NCBI GenBank assembly: GCA_024404315.1
Contig: JAKSQD010000017.1
Coordinates: 1 to 35,747 of the forward strand
DNA length: 35,747 nucleotides
Origin: Oscillospiraceae bacterium
Lineage (GTDB): Bacteria > Bacillota > Clostridia > Oscillospirales > Oscillospiraceae
Direction: 5' to 3'
Shown here: positions 23,304-30,801 of the stretch, piece by piece
Numbering within the stretch: position 1 is the first letter of the stretch
How the letters are laid out: each line of letters starts with the position of its first letter
Made by a program: the position numbers and the translations under genes
Notes under the pieces: model-generated
What the model saw: only the letters and a program-made list of their open reading frames with translations
The model's database searches: none
What the model was told of the DNA's origin: nothing

Positions 23304-24383
23304 ATGAATATTATCATCGACGCAATGGGCGGCGATTTCGCCCCCAAAGAGCCGGTTAAAGGCGGTCTGCAAGCCCACAAGTTGTATAAGTGCGACATCA
23401 CCTTTGTGGGCAAGGAAGCTGCAATCCGGGAGGTTCTGACTGCTGAGGGCATCAAGGAGCTGCCGGATGGTGTCCGTATCGTCAACGCCACCGAGGTGGT
23501 GGAGATCTGTGACGATCCTGCCCGTGCCTGCCTGCGGAAGAAGGATTCTTCCATGACCGTGGGTATGAACCTGCTGAAAAAGGGAGAGGGCGATGCCTTC
23601 ATCTCTGCCGGTTCCACCGGCGCTCTGCTCTCCGGCGCAACCCTGCTGGTCAAGCGCATCAAGGGCATCAAGCGTGCCGCTGTCGCTCCTGTCATCCCCA
23701 CCGGCGCTGGCCACTCTCTGCTGGTGGACGCTGGCGCAAACGCCGAGTGTACCTCGGAATATATGGTGCAGTTTGCCTATATGGGCAGTTTCTATATGGA
23801 GAAAGTCATGGGCAAGCGCAATCCCAAGGTGGGTCTGCTCAACATCGGCGCAGAGCCGAGCAAGGGAAATGAGCTTTATAAGGAGGTTCACCAGTTGCTG
23901 AAAGAGGCGGGCGAGGCTGGACGAATCAACTTTGTCGGCAACGTGGAGCCGACCCAGATTGCTTCCAAGGACGCTCCTGATGTCATCGTGGCCGATGGTT
24001 TCACCGGCAACGTCATGCTCAAGACCATGGAGGGCACTGCAAACTTCATCGTCCGTGGCCTGAAAGACCTGTTCACCACCAGCATGAAAACCAAAGTGGG
24101 CTATTTGATGGTGAAGGGCAACATGGGCGGCTTTAAGAAGATGCTGGATAGCCGAGAGGTCGGCGGTACCTCTATGCTGGGCATCCAGTGCCCCGTCTTT
24201 AAGGCGCACGGCAACAGTGACGCTCTGGCCTTCCAGAATACCGTCAAGCAGGCCATCCGCTTTGTGCAGGCCGACGTGAACGGTGCGATTGTGGAAAACA
24301 TTGATTATATGAACGTGGAAAAGAAAAAGCCGCTGGAGGCGCTGCGTTCTCTTGCAAAGAAGGATAACAATGAAAACGCTTGA
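23304..24383 (+). CDS. plsX: Phosphate acyltransferase PlsX
   Basis: Makes acyl-phosphate from acyl-ACP, the first step of phospholipid synthesis in most Gram-positives. It has 359 residues beginning MNIIIDAMGGDFAP, the family signature. Further conserved blocks are GDAFISAGSTGALLSGA and VADGFTGNVMLKTMEG. AAAGGAGG lies 8 nt before the ATG at 23304, so the longer reading from 23238 is rejected. The last 14 bp overlap rnc. The usual acpP gene is not between plsX and rnc here. Confidence 0.96.
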   Translation: MNIIIDAMGGDFAPKEPVKGGLQAHKLYKCDITFVGKEAAIREVLTAEGIKELPDGVRIVNATEVVEICDDPARACLRKKDSSMTVGMNLLKKGEGDAFISAGSTGALLSGATLLVKRIKGIKRAAVAPVIPTGAGHSLLVDAGANAECTSEYMVQFAYMGSFYMEKVMGKRNPKVGLLNIGAEPSKGNELYKEVHQLLKEAGEAGRINFVGNVEPTQIASKDAPDVIVADGFTGNVMLKTMEGTANFIVRGLKDLFTTSMKTKVGYLMVKGNMGGFKKMLDSREVGGTSMLGIQCPVFKAHGNSDALAFQNTVKQAIRFVQADVNGAIVENIDYMNVEKKKPLEALRSLAKKDNNENA

Positions 24384-25050
24384 AGAGAAACTGGGATATC
24401 ACTTTAAAAATCCCGCCCTGCTGGAAAACGCATTGACTCACAGCTCTTATGCCAATGAGCATCATCTGGGCAGCCTGAACTCCAACGAGCGTTTGGAGTT
24501 TTTGGGGGACTCCGTGCTGGGCATGGTGGTGGCGGATAATCTGTATCATACCTTTCCCAACCTGCCCGAAGGAGACCTGACCCGCCTGCGTGCCAATTTG
24601 GTTTGCGAGGGAAGTTTGGCTTCTATCGCCCGAAAGCTGGAGCTGGGGAGCTATCTCCGCCTGGGCAAGGGGGAGGCCAGCTGCGGCGGCAATCAGCGCC
24701 CCTCCATCATTGCCGACGCTGTGGAAGCAGTGTTGGCTGCCGTTTATCTGGATGGCGGCATCGCTCAGACCCGCCGCATTATCCAGCGTTTCGTGCTTGA
24801 CCACATCGCTGAGGTACAGGAGGCGGCTCGTGACCACAAAACCTGTTTGCAGGAAATTGTGCAAAGACAGAGCGGGCAGGTGCTGAGTTATCACCTGCTT
24901 GGCGAGAGCGGGCCGGATCATAACAAGACCTTTACCATGGAAGTGCGTCTCAACGGCAAGGGAATTGGAACAGGCTCCGGCAGAAGCAAAAAGGAAGCGG
25001 AGCAGATGGCCGCCAAAGCCGCTATTGAAAAGTTAGAAAAGAAGCCTTAA
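24370..25050 (+). CDS. rnc: Ribonuclease III
   Basis: Double-strand-specific endoribonuclease for rRNA and regulatory RNA processing. It has 226 residues. The catalytic domain carries NERLEFLGDSVLG with Glu40 and Asp47 and DAVEAVLAAVYLDGG with Asp116 and Glu119. The double-stranded RNA-binding domain covers about 155-224 and ends with SGRSKKEAEQMAAKAA. The start ATG at 24370 lies inside plsX (14-bp overlap) with AAGGA just upstream. No clear terminator follows; the next gene has its own promoter. Confidence 0.96.
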   Translation: MKTLEEKLGYHFKNPALLENALTHSSYANEHHLGSLNSNERLEFLGDSVLGMVVADNLYHTFPNLPEGDLTRLRANLVCEGSLASIARKLELGSYLRLGKGEASCGGNQRPSIIADAVEAVLAAVYLDGGIAQTRRIIQRFVLDHIAEVQEAARDHKTCLQEIVQRQSGQVLSYHLLGESGPDHNKTFTMEVRLNGKGIGTGSGRSKKEAEQMAAKAAIEKLEKKP

Positions 25051-25205
25051 CCAGTCGGCGGCGGAGCGGTGTTCAAAATGTTGATTTTGTGCTGATTTTA
25101 TCGGAGAAAAAGGAAAAACATAGAATACTTCTTATGCAATATATAAAATGGCAAAATGAGGTGCTGATTCTGTTTCTGGTGTTTACTTTTTGGTAAAAAT
25201 AACGA

Positions 25206-25233
25206 TTGAAAAAAAGATTGCATTTTGTATAAT
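25206..25233 (+). promoter_or_regulatory. sigma-A promoter of the sugar transferase gene
   Basis: TTGAAA (25206-25211), 16 bp, TATAAT (25228-25233). The surrounding 240-bp gap after rnc is AT-rich and holds nothing else recognised. Confidence 0.75.
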
Positions 25234-25290
25234 AAACACTGTTGCAATAGAAATGTAATATGACACCAAATTAGGAAGGAAGTCGAAAAC

Positions 25291-25974
25291 GTGGCAACAG
25301 CAACTCATGGTAGAGAAGTAGTTCAGCATGAAGTGATTTTAAATCGAAAAGCGGAAATGCACAGAAAACGTCATTACTGGAATGTGCGAAGAATGCAGGA
25401 TATTGTTTTCTCTCTCTTTGCGATTGTTCTGCTGCTTCCCGTTTTCGCAGTTACCGCTCTTGCTGTTTATCTGGATGATCCCCATGCTGCTCCCATTTTC
25501 AAGCAGACCCGTGTGGGGCGCAATGGCAAGGGTTTTACCATGTATAAATTCCGCAGTATGTACGCCGATGCAGAAGAGCGTCTGGCGGAGCTGATGAAGT
25601 TCAACGAGATGGATGGCCCTGCCTTTAAGATAAAAAAAGACCCCCGAATTACCCGTGTGGGACACTTCATTCGTAAAGTCAGCATTGATGAGCTTCCCCA
25701 GCTTTTCAATGTTCTGAAGGGCGATATGAGCATCGTCGGCCCCAGACCTGCCCTTCCTCGTGAGGTGGAGCAGTATACGGACTATCAGCGCCAGAGACTG
25801 TACATCACGCCTGGTTTGACCTGCATCTGGCAGGTGCAGCCCGACCGAAACTCGATTTCTTTCGAGGATTGGATGAGAATGGACATCCAGTACATCCGTG
25901 AGCGCAGCTTTTTGCTGGACTGGAAGCTGATTTTCCAGACCGTCTTGGCTGTTTTCCGTGGCCACGGCGAATAA
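25291..25974 (+). CDS. Polyprenyl-phosphate sugar-1-phosphate transferase (bacterial sugar transferase family)
   Basis: Starts a surface polysaccharide or glycan by putting a sugar-1-phosphate on undecaprenyl phosphate at the membrane. It has 227 residues with one hydrophobic membrane segment (about 38-60). The family core follows: PIFKQTRVGRNGKGFTMYKF, then DPRITRVGHFIRKVSIDELP, then LKGDMSIVGPRPALP, which carry the conserved Arg, Asp-Glu-Leu-Pro and GPRP motifs. The start is GTG at 25291, with AGGAAGGA 10 nt upstream. It stands alone with its own promoter and terminator, not in a polysaccharide cluster, so its sugar and product are unknown. Confidence 0.9.
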   Translation: MATATHGREVVQHEVILNRKAEMHRKRHYWNVRRMQDIVFSLFAIVLLLPVFAVTALAVYLDDPHAAPIFKQTRVGRNGKGFTMYKFRSMYADAEERLAELMKFNEMDGPAFKIKKDPRITRVGHFIRKVSIDELPQLFNVLKGDMSIVGPRPALPREVEQYTDYQRQRLYITPGLTCIWQVQPDRNSISFEDWMRMDIQYIRERSFLLDWKLIFQTVLAVFRGHGE

Positions 25975-25994
25975 TTTCATCGTTTGGTTTTCCA

Positions 25995-26051
25995 GCCGCT
26001 GTCCTGTAAGTGGGATAGCGGTTTTTTATGCAAGTAAAATTGCATAAAAAA
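25995..26051 (+). terminator. Terminator overlapping a second perfect hairpin
   Basis: The stem CCGCT/AGCGG (25996-26000 with 26017-26021, extended inside) is followed by TTTTTT (26022-26027). Those Ts are also the 5' arm of a perfect 12-bp inverted repeat, TTTTTTATGCAA (26022-26033) with TTGCATAAAAAA (26040-26051). Confidence 0.75.
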
Positions 26052-26114
26052 TGAGAGGAAATGGAAGGCAATGATGGAAGAAAGACAGAAAATTTCTTTT
26101 TGTCAAAGTCGCTG

Positions 26115-26143
26115 TTGAAATTGTCGGTGAGTTACGGCAAAAT
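26115..26143 (+). promoter_or_regulatory. Candidate promoter of glmS
   Basis: TTGAAA (26115-26120), 17 bp, CAAAAT (26138-26143). It would give a leader of about 112 nt. Confidence 0.45.
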
Positions 26144-26179
26144 AGATAACAATACCGCCTTTGGTGAAAAGACGGTGAA

Positions 26180-26242
26180 ACGTCATCTGAAAAAGCATCA
26201 TGTAGGAATACCAGGGGGAAAGTGCTTTGATAAGAATGACGT
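26180..26242 (+). ncRNA. Structured glmS leader, not the glmS ribozyme
   Basis: A 63-nt two-stem structure: ACGTCAT with ATGACGT (26180-26186, 26236-26242), an internal loop, AAAGCA with TGCTTT (26192-26197, 26223-26228), and a 25-nt purine-rich apical loop. It ends 4 nt before the GGGAGG ribosome binding site of glmS. The conserved core of the glmS ribozyme was looked for and not found. A functional role is a guess. Confidence 0.35.
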
Positions 26243-26261
26243 ATTTGGGAGGTTTTTCATT

Positions 26262-28100
26262 ATGTGTGGAATTGTTGGCTTTAATGGAACGGGCAAAGCA
26301 GCGCCTGTTCTGCTGGACGGTCTTTCCAAGCTGGAATATAGAGGATATGATTCTGCTGGTATGGCAGTCAGAGACGGAGATTGCCCCGTTCGTGTGGTTA
26401 AGGCAAAGGGACGTCTGAAAGCCCTTTACGAGAAGACAAATGATGGTCAGGCGCTGGAGGGAGGCTGCGGCATTGGTCATACCCGCTGGGCAACCCATGG
26501 CGAGCCCTCTGAAAACAACGCCCATCCCCATTGCAGCGATGACGGCGCAGTGGTGGCGGTTCACAATGGCATCATTGAAAACTATCAGGAGCTGAGAGAA
26601 AAGCTGATGAAAAATGGCTATACCTTCTACTCTCAGACCGATACCGAGGCCGCTGTCAAGCTCATTGATTACTATTATAAAAAGTATCACATCGGCCCCG
26701 TGGATGCCATTGCAAAAACCATGGTTCGTGTGCGTGGCTCCTATGCGCTGGCCGTGATGTTTCAGGACTATCCCGACCAGATTTGGGTGGCTCGTAAGGA
26801 CAGCCCCATGGTCATTGGCGTGAAGGACGGAGATAGCTATATGGCCTCCGATGTTCCCGCCATTCTGAAATATACCCGCAACATCTATTACATTGGCAAT
26901 CTGGAAATGGCCTGCCTGAACAAGGGGGATGTACATTTCTACAACCTGGACGGCGAGGAGATTCAGAAGGAGCTCACCGAGGTCAAGTGGGACGCAGAAT
27001 CCGCCGAAAAGGGCGGTTATGCTCACTTTATGATGAAGGAAATCTTCGAGCAGCCCAAGGTAGTCCGTGATACCATCAACTCTGTCGTGATGAACGGTGA
27101 GTTGGACTTGACTGGCGTGGGGCTCAGTGATGATACCATCCGCAAGACCAGCGAGATTTATATTGCCGCCTGTGGCTCCGCTTATCACGTCGGCATTGCC
27201 GCTCAGTATGTGATTGAGGATCTGGCAAAAATCCCCGTTCGTGTGGAGCTGGCCTCTGAGTTCCGCTACCGCAAGCCCATTCTGGATCCCAACGGCCTGT
27301 TTGTGGCCATCAGCCAGTCCGGTGAGACCGCTGACACCCTGGCCGCTCTCCGGGAGGCCAAGGAAAACGGTGTTAAGACGTTGGCCATCGTCAACGTGGT
27401 GGGCAGCTCCATTGCCCGTGAAGCCGACAGCGTGTTTTATACCCTGGCTGGCCCTGAAATCGCTGTTGCTACCACCAAGGCATACAGCACCCAGCTCATT
27501 GCCTGCGACCTGCTGGCTTTGCAAATGGCAAAGGTGCGTGGAGAGATTGACGAAGAGCGCTGCTCTGAGCTGCTGGTGGATTTGCAGAGCATTCCTGAAA
27601 AGATTACCCGCATTTTGGAAGACGAAGAGCGGATGCAGTGGTTTGCCGCTAAGTTTGCCAACGCAAAGGATCTCTTCTTTGTCGGTCGTGGCCTGGACTA
27701 CGCCGTTTCTCTGGAGGGCGCACTCAAGGTCAAGGAAATCAGCTATTGCCATGCAGAAGCGTATGCCGCTGGGGAGCTGAAGCACGGCACCATCTCCCTC
27801 ATCGAAAAGGGTACTTTGGTCATCGGTGTGCTCACGCAGTCCGACCTGTACGAGAAGTCCGTCAGCAACCTGCTGGAGGTCAAGAGCCGTGGCGCGTACC
27901 TGATGGGCTTGACCAGCTATGGCAACTATGAGATTGAGGATAACGCCAACTTCACCGTTTATATTCCTAAGTGTGATGAGCATTTTGCTGCCAGCCTGGC
28001 TGTCATTCCTTTGCAGCTGCTGGGCTATTATATGAGCGTCGCCAGGGGTCTGGACGTGGATAAGCCCCGCAACCTGGCAAAATCCGTCACGGTCGAATAA
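26262..28100 (+). CDS. glmS: Glutamine-fructose-6-phosphate aminotransferase (isomerizing)
   Basis: Makes glucosamine-6-phosphate from fructose-6-phosphate and glutamine, the entry to cell-wall amino sugars. It has 612 residues. The start ATG at 26262 places the nucleophilic cysteine directly after Met (MCGIVGFNG), as this enzyme requires, with GGGAGG 9 nt upstream; in-frame sequence before it is leader. The glutaminase domain covers about 2-230 (HTRWATHGEPSENNAHPH). Two SIS sugar-binding domains follow, about 285-425 (CGSAYHVG, SQSGETADT) and 455-600. It ends in the canonical KSVTVE. It is monocistronic. Confidence 0.97.
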   Translation: MCGIVGFNGTGKAAPVLLDGLSKLEYRGYDSAGMAVRDGDCPVRVVKAKGRLKALYEKTNDGQALEGGCGIGHTRWATHGEPSENNAHPHCSDDGAVVAVHNGIIENYQELREKLMKNGYTFYSQTDTEAAVKLIDYYYKKYHIGPVDAIAKTMVRVRGSYALAVMFQDYPDQIWVARKDSPMVIGVKDGDSYMASDVPAILKYTRNIYYIGNLEMACLNKGDVHFYNLDGEEIQKELTEVKWDAESAEKGGYAHFMMKEIFEQPKVVRDTINSVVMNGELDLTGVGLSDDTIRKTSEIYIAACGSAYHVGIAAQYVIEDLAKIPVRVELASEFRYRKPILDPNGLFVAISQSGETADTLAALREAKENGVKTLAIVNVVGSSIAREADSVFYTLAGPEIAVATTKAYSTQLIACDLLALQMAKVRGEIDEERCSELLVDLQSIPEKITRILEDEERMQWFAAKFANAKDLFFVGRGLDYAVSLEGALKVKEISYCHAEAYAAGELKHGTISLIEKGTLVIGVLTQSDLYEKSVSNLLEVKSRGAYLMGLTSYGNYEIEDNANFTVYIPKCDEHFAASLAVIPLQLLGYYMSVARGLDVDKPRNLAKSVTVE

Positions 28101-28152
28101 CCACCCGGCGGGAGGCAATCAAGAGGAGTTCTCCCTCCCAAGAAACGAAGAT

Positions 28153-28184
28153 GGGTCTGAAATGAAAAATTTCAGACCCTTTTT
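28153..28184 (+). terminator. Intrinsic terminator of glmS
   Basis: Perfect 11-bp stem GGGTCTGAAAT with ATTTCAGACCC (28153-28163, 28169-28179), five-base loop, five Ts. Confidence 0.93.
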
Positions 28185-28208
28185 CTGTTGTTTTGCCTCT
28201 TCTGTCTC

Positions 28209-28237
28209 TGGACTTTTTTTCCACGCTGTGGTATCAT
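28209..28237 (+). promoter_or_regulatory. Promoter of the cobalamin-riboswitch operon
   Basis: TGGACT (28209-28214), 17 bp, TATCAT (28232-28237). Transcription would start near 28244, about 50 nt before the riboswitch. Confidence 0.6.
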
Positions 28238-28291
28238 TCAACCTAGCGTAACCCATACGCCCACAGAAAACCGATCTCATCAACCAGATCG

Positions 28292-28460
28292 TTTGCAGGT
28301 GTCTGTCGAAGGACAGGTGAAAAGGGAATCCAGTGAAAATCTGGAACGATGCCGTCACTGTGAAAGGGGAGCCGCTCTCAGCAGAAGCTTCTGCACCACT
28401 GGCCGAAGGGCTGGGAAGGGAGAACCGGCGAGGAACCAAGTCAGGAGACCTGCCTGCAAA
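28292..28460 (+). ncRNA. Cobalamin riboswitch
   Basis: The outer helix P1 is closed by TTTGCAGG (28292-28299) and CCTGCAAA (28453-28460). In order the element shows AAAGGGAATCCAGTGAAAA, the GCCGTCACTGTGAA core, CCACTGG, GGGAAGG, and the terminal B12 box AAGTCAGGAGACCTGCC. This order and these motifs are those of cobalamin-binding leaders. It senses adenosyl- or methylcobalamin-type ligands and normally shuts off expression when they are abundant. It precedes the chelatase lipoprotein and importer genes and so gives the best clue to their substrate. Confidence 0.93.
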
Positions 28461-28538
28461 TTTTCATTCGCTGAACGGAATGAAATGAAATGTCAGATTT
28501 GCGGTCCACAAATCTATCTTTCTCAAAAGCAAACACCA

Positions 28539-28638
28539 CTCCTTTCGAAGAAAAGAATGCTGTTCCTCACGCTTTTGAAGAGTAATCGACACTTCAGAAA
28601 ACGGGAGGAGACAGGATTCTGGAAACAATCGAAAGGAG
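28539..28638 (+). promoter_or_regulatory. Anti-Shine-Dalgarno stem downstream of the riboswitch
   Basis: CTCCTTTCGA (28539-28548) is perfectly complementary over 10 bp to TCGAAAGGAG (28629-28638), the ribosome binding site of the chelatase gene. Pairing would hide that site, so this is a likely translational off-state of the riboswitch. Confidence 0.55.
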
Positions 28639-28644
28639 CTTTTT

Positions 28645-30288
28645 ATGAACCTCATCAACCTCAAAAAGCTGACCGCCCTGGTGCTGGCTATGGCAATGTC
28701 CCTGGCCATGCTCACCGGCTGCGACAGCCAGAAGACCGCAGAGGAGCCTGCTGCCTCTGTATCCAACTCTGATTCCGCCGATGCGTCCGCCTCTGCGGAG
28801 GTGTCCGCCCCCGTGGACGATCAGGCCGCCGCTGACGAATGCGCCGCCCTCATTGATGCCATCTATGTGCAGCAGCGCACCGATGACACCGACGCCCAGT
28901 GCGAAGCCGCCAAAGCCGCTTGGGATGCACTGACCGATGCCCAGAAGGAGCTGGTGGAGGGCGAGAACGCCGACCCCGATTATTTTGGACGTGATACCGG
29001 CGACGCTTCCAAGGACAACTCCCGCAACCAGGACGATATTGGGGAGAAAGAAATCCTTGTCACCAGCTTTGGCACCTCCTTTAATGACAGCCGTGTCGAG
29101 GATATCTCCGGCATTGAGGAGGCCATCCAGCAGGCCAATCCTGATTGGTCTGTCCGCCGTGCCTTCACCGCTCAGATTATCATCAACCACGTTCAGGCTC
29201 GTGAAGGTGAGAAGATTGACAACATGGAGCAGGCTCTGGAGCGTGCCGTAGCCAACGGCGTGAAGGAGCTGGTGGTTCAGCCCACCCATCTGATGCACGG
29301 CGCAGAGTATGACGAGCTGTGCGAGGCGCTGGAACAGTACGTCGGTCAGATTGATACCATCAAGATTGCCGAGCCTCTGCTGGGCGAGGTGGGCAGTGAT
29401 GCTACGGTTATCAACGCTGACAAGGCCGCTGTAGCCGAGGCCGTCACCGCCGCCGCCGTTGCCAATACCTCCTATGAAACCGTAGATGCCGCCGCTGAGG
29501 ATGGCACTGCCTTTGTCTTCATGGGTCATGGTACTTCCCATACCGCTAAGGTTTCCTATTCTCAGATGCAGACCCAGATGAACGAGCTGGGATACAAAAA
29601 CGTTTTCATTGGCACGGTGGAGGGCGAGCCCGAGGAGACCGCCTGTGAGAACGTCATTGAGGCTGTGGCCGAGGCCGGTTATACCAAGGTTGTGCTCCGT
29701 CCCCTGATGGTGGTTGCAGGCGACCACGCCAACAACGATATGGCCGGTGAGGAAGAGGACTCTTGGAGCTCTCAGTTCTCCGCCTCTGGCAAGTTTGAGA
29801 GCGTTGACAGCCAGATTGAGGGTTTGGGTCGCATCCCTGCTGTTCAGGAGCTGTATGTGGCTCACACCGCTGCGGCCATGGCTTCCGAGGCCGTGTTTGC
29901 CTCCGACGTTGCTACCGCTGCTCTAGCCGACGGTGTTTATACCGCTGACTTCAACACCGATTCCGGCATGTTCCATGCCAACGAAGCCTGCGACGGCAAG
30001 GGTACCCTCACCGTGCAGGATGGCGCTATGACCTTCCATGTCTCTCTCGTCTCCAAAAAGATTATGAATCTCTATGTGGGCAAGGCCGAGGAGGCTCAGA
30101 AGGAGGGCGCAGAGCTGCTCCAGCCTACCACCGATACCGTAACCTATTCGGACGGTACCTCTGAGGAAGTGTTTGGATTTGACATTCCCGTGGCCGCTGT
30201 GGATGCAGACTTTGACCTGGCACTGATTGGTGAAAAGGGTGTCTGGTACGACCATGTGGTGAGCGTCTCCAACCCGGTCGCTCAGTAA
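28645..30288 (+). CDS. Exported lipoprotein with CbiK-type cobaltochelatase domain and C-terminal NEAT-like domain
   Basis: It has 547 residues. The signal peptide ends in a lipobox (LTGC, Cys26). An Ala/Ser/Asp-rich linker leads to a short helical module (about 62-112, including AWDALTDAQKELV) of a type seen in clostridial surface proteins. Residues about 135-405 match the anaerobic chelatase CbiK: ILVTSFGTSFNDSR, GHGT with His295, TVEGEPEE with Glu326 and GDHANNDMAG with His361. These are the two His and one Glu that bind metal in the family. Residues about 428-545 form a beta domain that resembles the next gene's product and NEAT domains in pattern. The known role of CbiK is cytoplasmic cobalt insertion; a lipid-anchored version outside the cell cannot serve ordinary cobalamin synthesis, so capture or remodelling of a metallo-tetrapyrrole or cobalt is inferred. 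It is controlled by a cobalamin riboswitch. Confidence 0.82.
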   Translation: MNLINLKKLTALVLAMAMSLAMLTGCDSQKTAEEPAASVSNSDSADASASAEVSAPVDDQAAADECAALIDAIYVQQRTDDTDAQCEAAKAAWDALTDAQKELVEGENADPDYFGRDTGDASKDNSRNQDDIGEKEILVTSFGTSFNDSRVEDISGIEEAIQQANPDWSVRRAFTAQIIINHVQAREGEKIDNMEQALERAVANGVKELVVQPTHLMHGAEYDELCEALEQYVGQIDTIKIAEPLLGEVGSDATVINADKAAVAEAVTAAAVANTSYETVDAAAEDGTAFVFMGHGTSHTAKVSYSQMQTQMNELGYKNVFIGTVEGEPEETACENVIEAVAEAGYTKVVLRPLMVVAGDHANNDMAGEEEDSWSSQFSASGKFESVDSQIEGLGRIPAVQELYVAHTAAAMASEAVFASDVATAALADGVYTADFNTDSGMFHANEACDGKGTLTVQDGAMTFHVSLVSKKIMNLYVGKAEEAQKEGAELLQPTTDTVTYSDGTSEEVFGFDIPVAAVDADFDLALIGEKGVWYDHVVSVSNPVAQ

Positions 30289-30340
30289 TCCCAAGAGAAG
30301 CGGAGAGGAAAAACGCCTTTCCATTACACGCATCAACACG

Positions 30341-30374
30341 CAGAGCGAGGCTTTCCCGGCTTCGCTCTGTTTTT
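30341..30374 (+). terminator. Internal terminator after the chelatase lipoprotein gene
   Basis: Stem CAGAGCGA with TCGCTCTG (30341-30348, 30362-30369), then five Ts (30370-30374). It lies inside the operon, 19 bp before the next ATG, and no new promoter is visible, so partial read-through is expected. Confidence 0.85.
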
Positions 30375-30393
30375 ACCAAAAGGAAGGAACAGC

Positions 30394-30801
30394 ATGAAAA
30401 AAAAGAGTCTTCTTTTCTTGCTGGCGCTGGTGGTTATGCTGGCGCTGGTTTCCTGTCAAAACAGTCCCACTCAGAGCTTGCATGACGACAGCTATACGGC
30501 GGAAGTGACCTTGAGCGGCGGAACGGGACGGGCTTCGGTGCAGTCCCCTGCCGTGCTGACGGTCAAGGACGGAGCGTTCACGGCGGAGCTGGTGTGGAGC
30601 AGCAGCAAGTATGATTACATGGTGATAGACGGGGAGAAATACCTCCCCACGACCTTGGAGCCTGGCTCTACTTTTGTCATTCCCGTGGAGGCGCTGGATC
30701 TGGAACTGAACGTTACCGCCGACACCACCGCCATGAGTGAGCCGCACGAAATTGACTACACGCTGCGGTTTGATTCGTCCACCTTAAAGGAGCAGAAATG
30801 A
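30394..30801 (+). CDS. Small lipoprotein with a NEAT-like beta domain
   Basis: It has 135 residues. The signal peptide has a lipobox LVSC (Cys21). The mature part (about 30-132) is one predicted beta-sandwich-like domain: SYTAEVTLSGG, then a middle block VLTVKDGAFTAELVWSSS, then FVIPVEALDLELNVTAD and IDYTLRFD. It aligns by eye with the C-terminal domain of the preceding chelatase protein (VYTADFNTD, GTLTVQDGAMTFHVSLVS, FGFDIPVAAVDADFDLALIG), so the two are probably paralogous. The strand pattern recalls NEAT haem-binding domains, but this is not proven. AAGGAAGG precedes the ATG; the stop overlaps the next start (ATGA). A ligand-relay role between chelatase and binding protein is an inference. 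Confidence 0.7.
   Translation: MKKKSLLFLLALVVMLALVSCQNSPTQSLHDDSYTAEVTLSGGTGRASVQSPAVLTVKDGAFTAELVWSSSKYDYMVIDGEKYLPTTLEPGSTFVIPVEALDLELNVTADTTAMSEPHEIDYTLRFDSSTLKEQK

Larger units (their letters stand above)
28101..28644 (+). other. 544-base region between glmS and the chelatase gene
   Basis: It holds the glmS terminator, the promoter (28209-28237), a cobalamin riboswitch (28292-28460) and a downstream expression-platform region of about 180 nt. That last region contains two hairpins (TTTCATTC/GAATGAAA 28462-28469 with 28478-28485; AGATTTG/CAAATCT 28495-28501 with 28509-28515) and an anti-Shine-Dalgarno sequence (28539-28548). No gene was seen. Confidence 0.75.

Noticed and set aside
25104-25127. 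Sigma-H-like promoter (AGGA and GAAT elements) upstream of the sugar transferase
   Set aside because: The two elements are only 12 bp apart, about 9 bp too close; the TTGAAA-16-TATAAT promoter is better.
26060-26261. glmS ribozyme
   Set aside because: The conserved catalytic core and flanking helices of that ribozyme were not found by eye; a covariance-model search would be decisive.
26103-28118. 671-codon minus-strand open frame opposite glmS
   Set aside because: Shadow of a certain gene; no start signal and no recognisable domain.
28315-28321. TGTCGAA as an 0A box near the cobalamin operon
   Set aside because: It lies inside the riboswitch aptamer, downstream of the promoter, and is explained by RNA structure.
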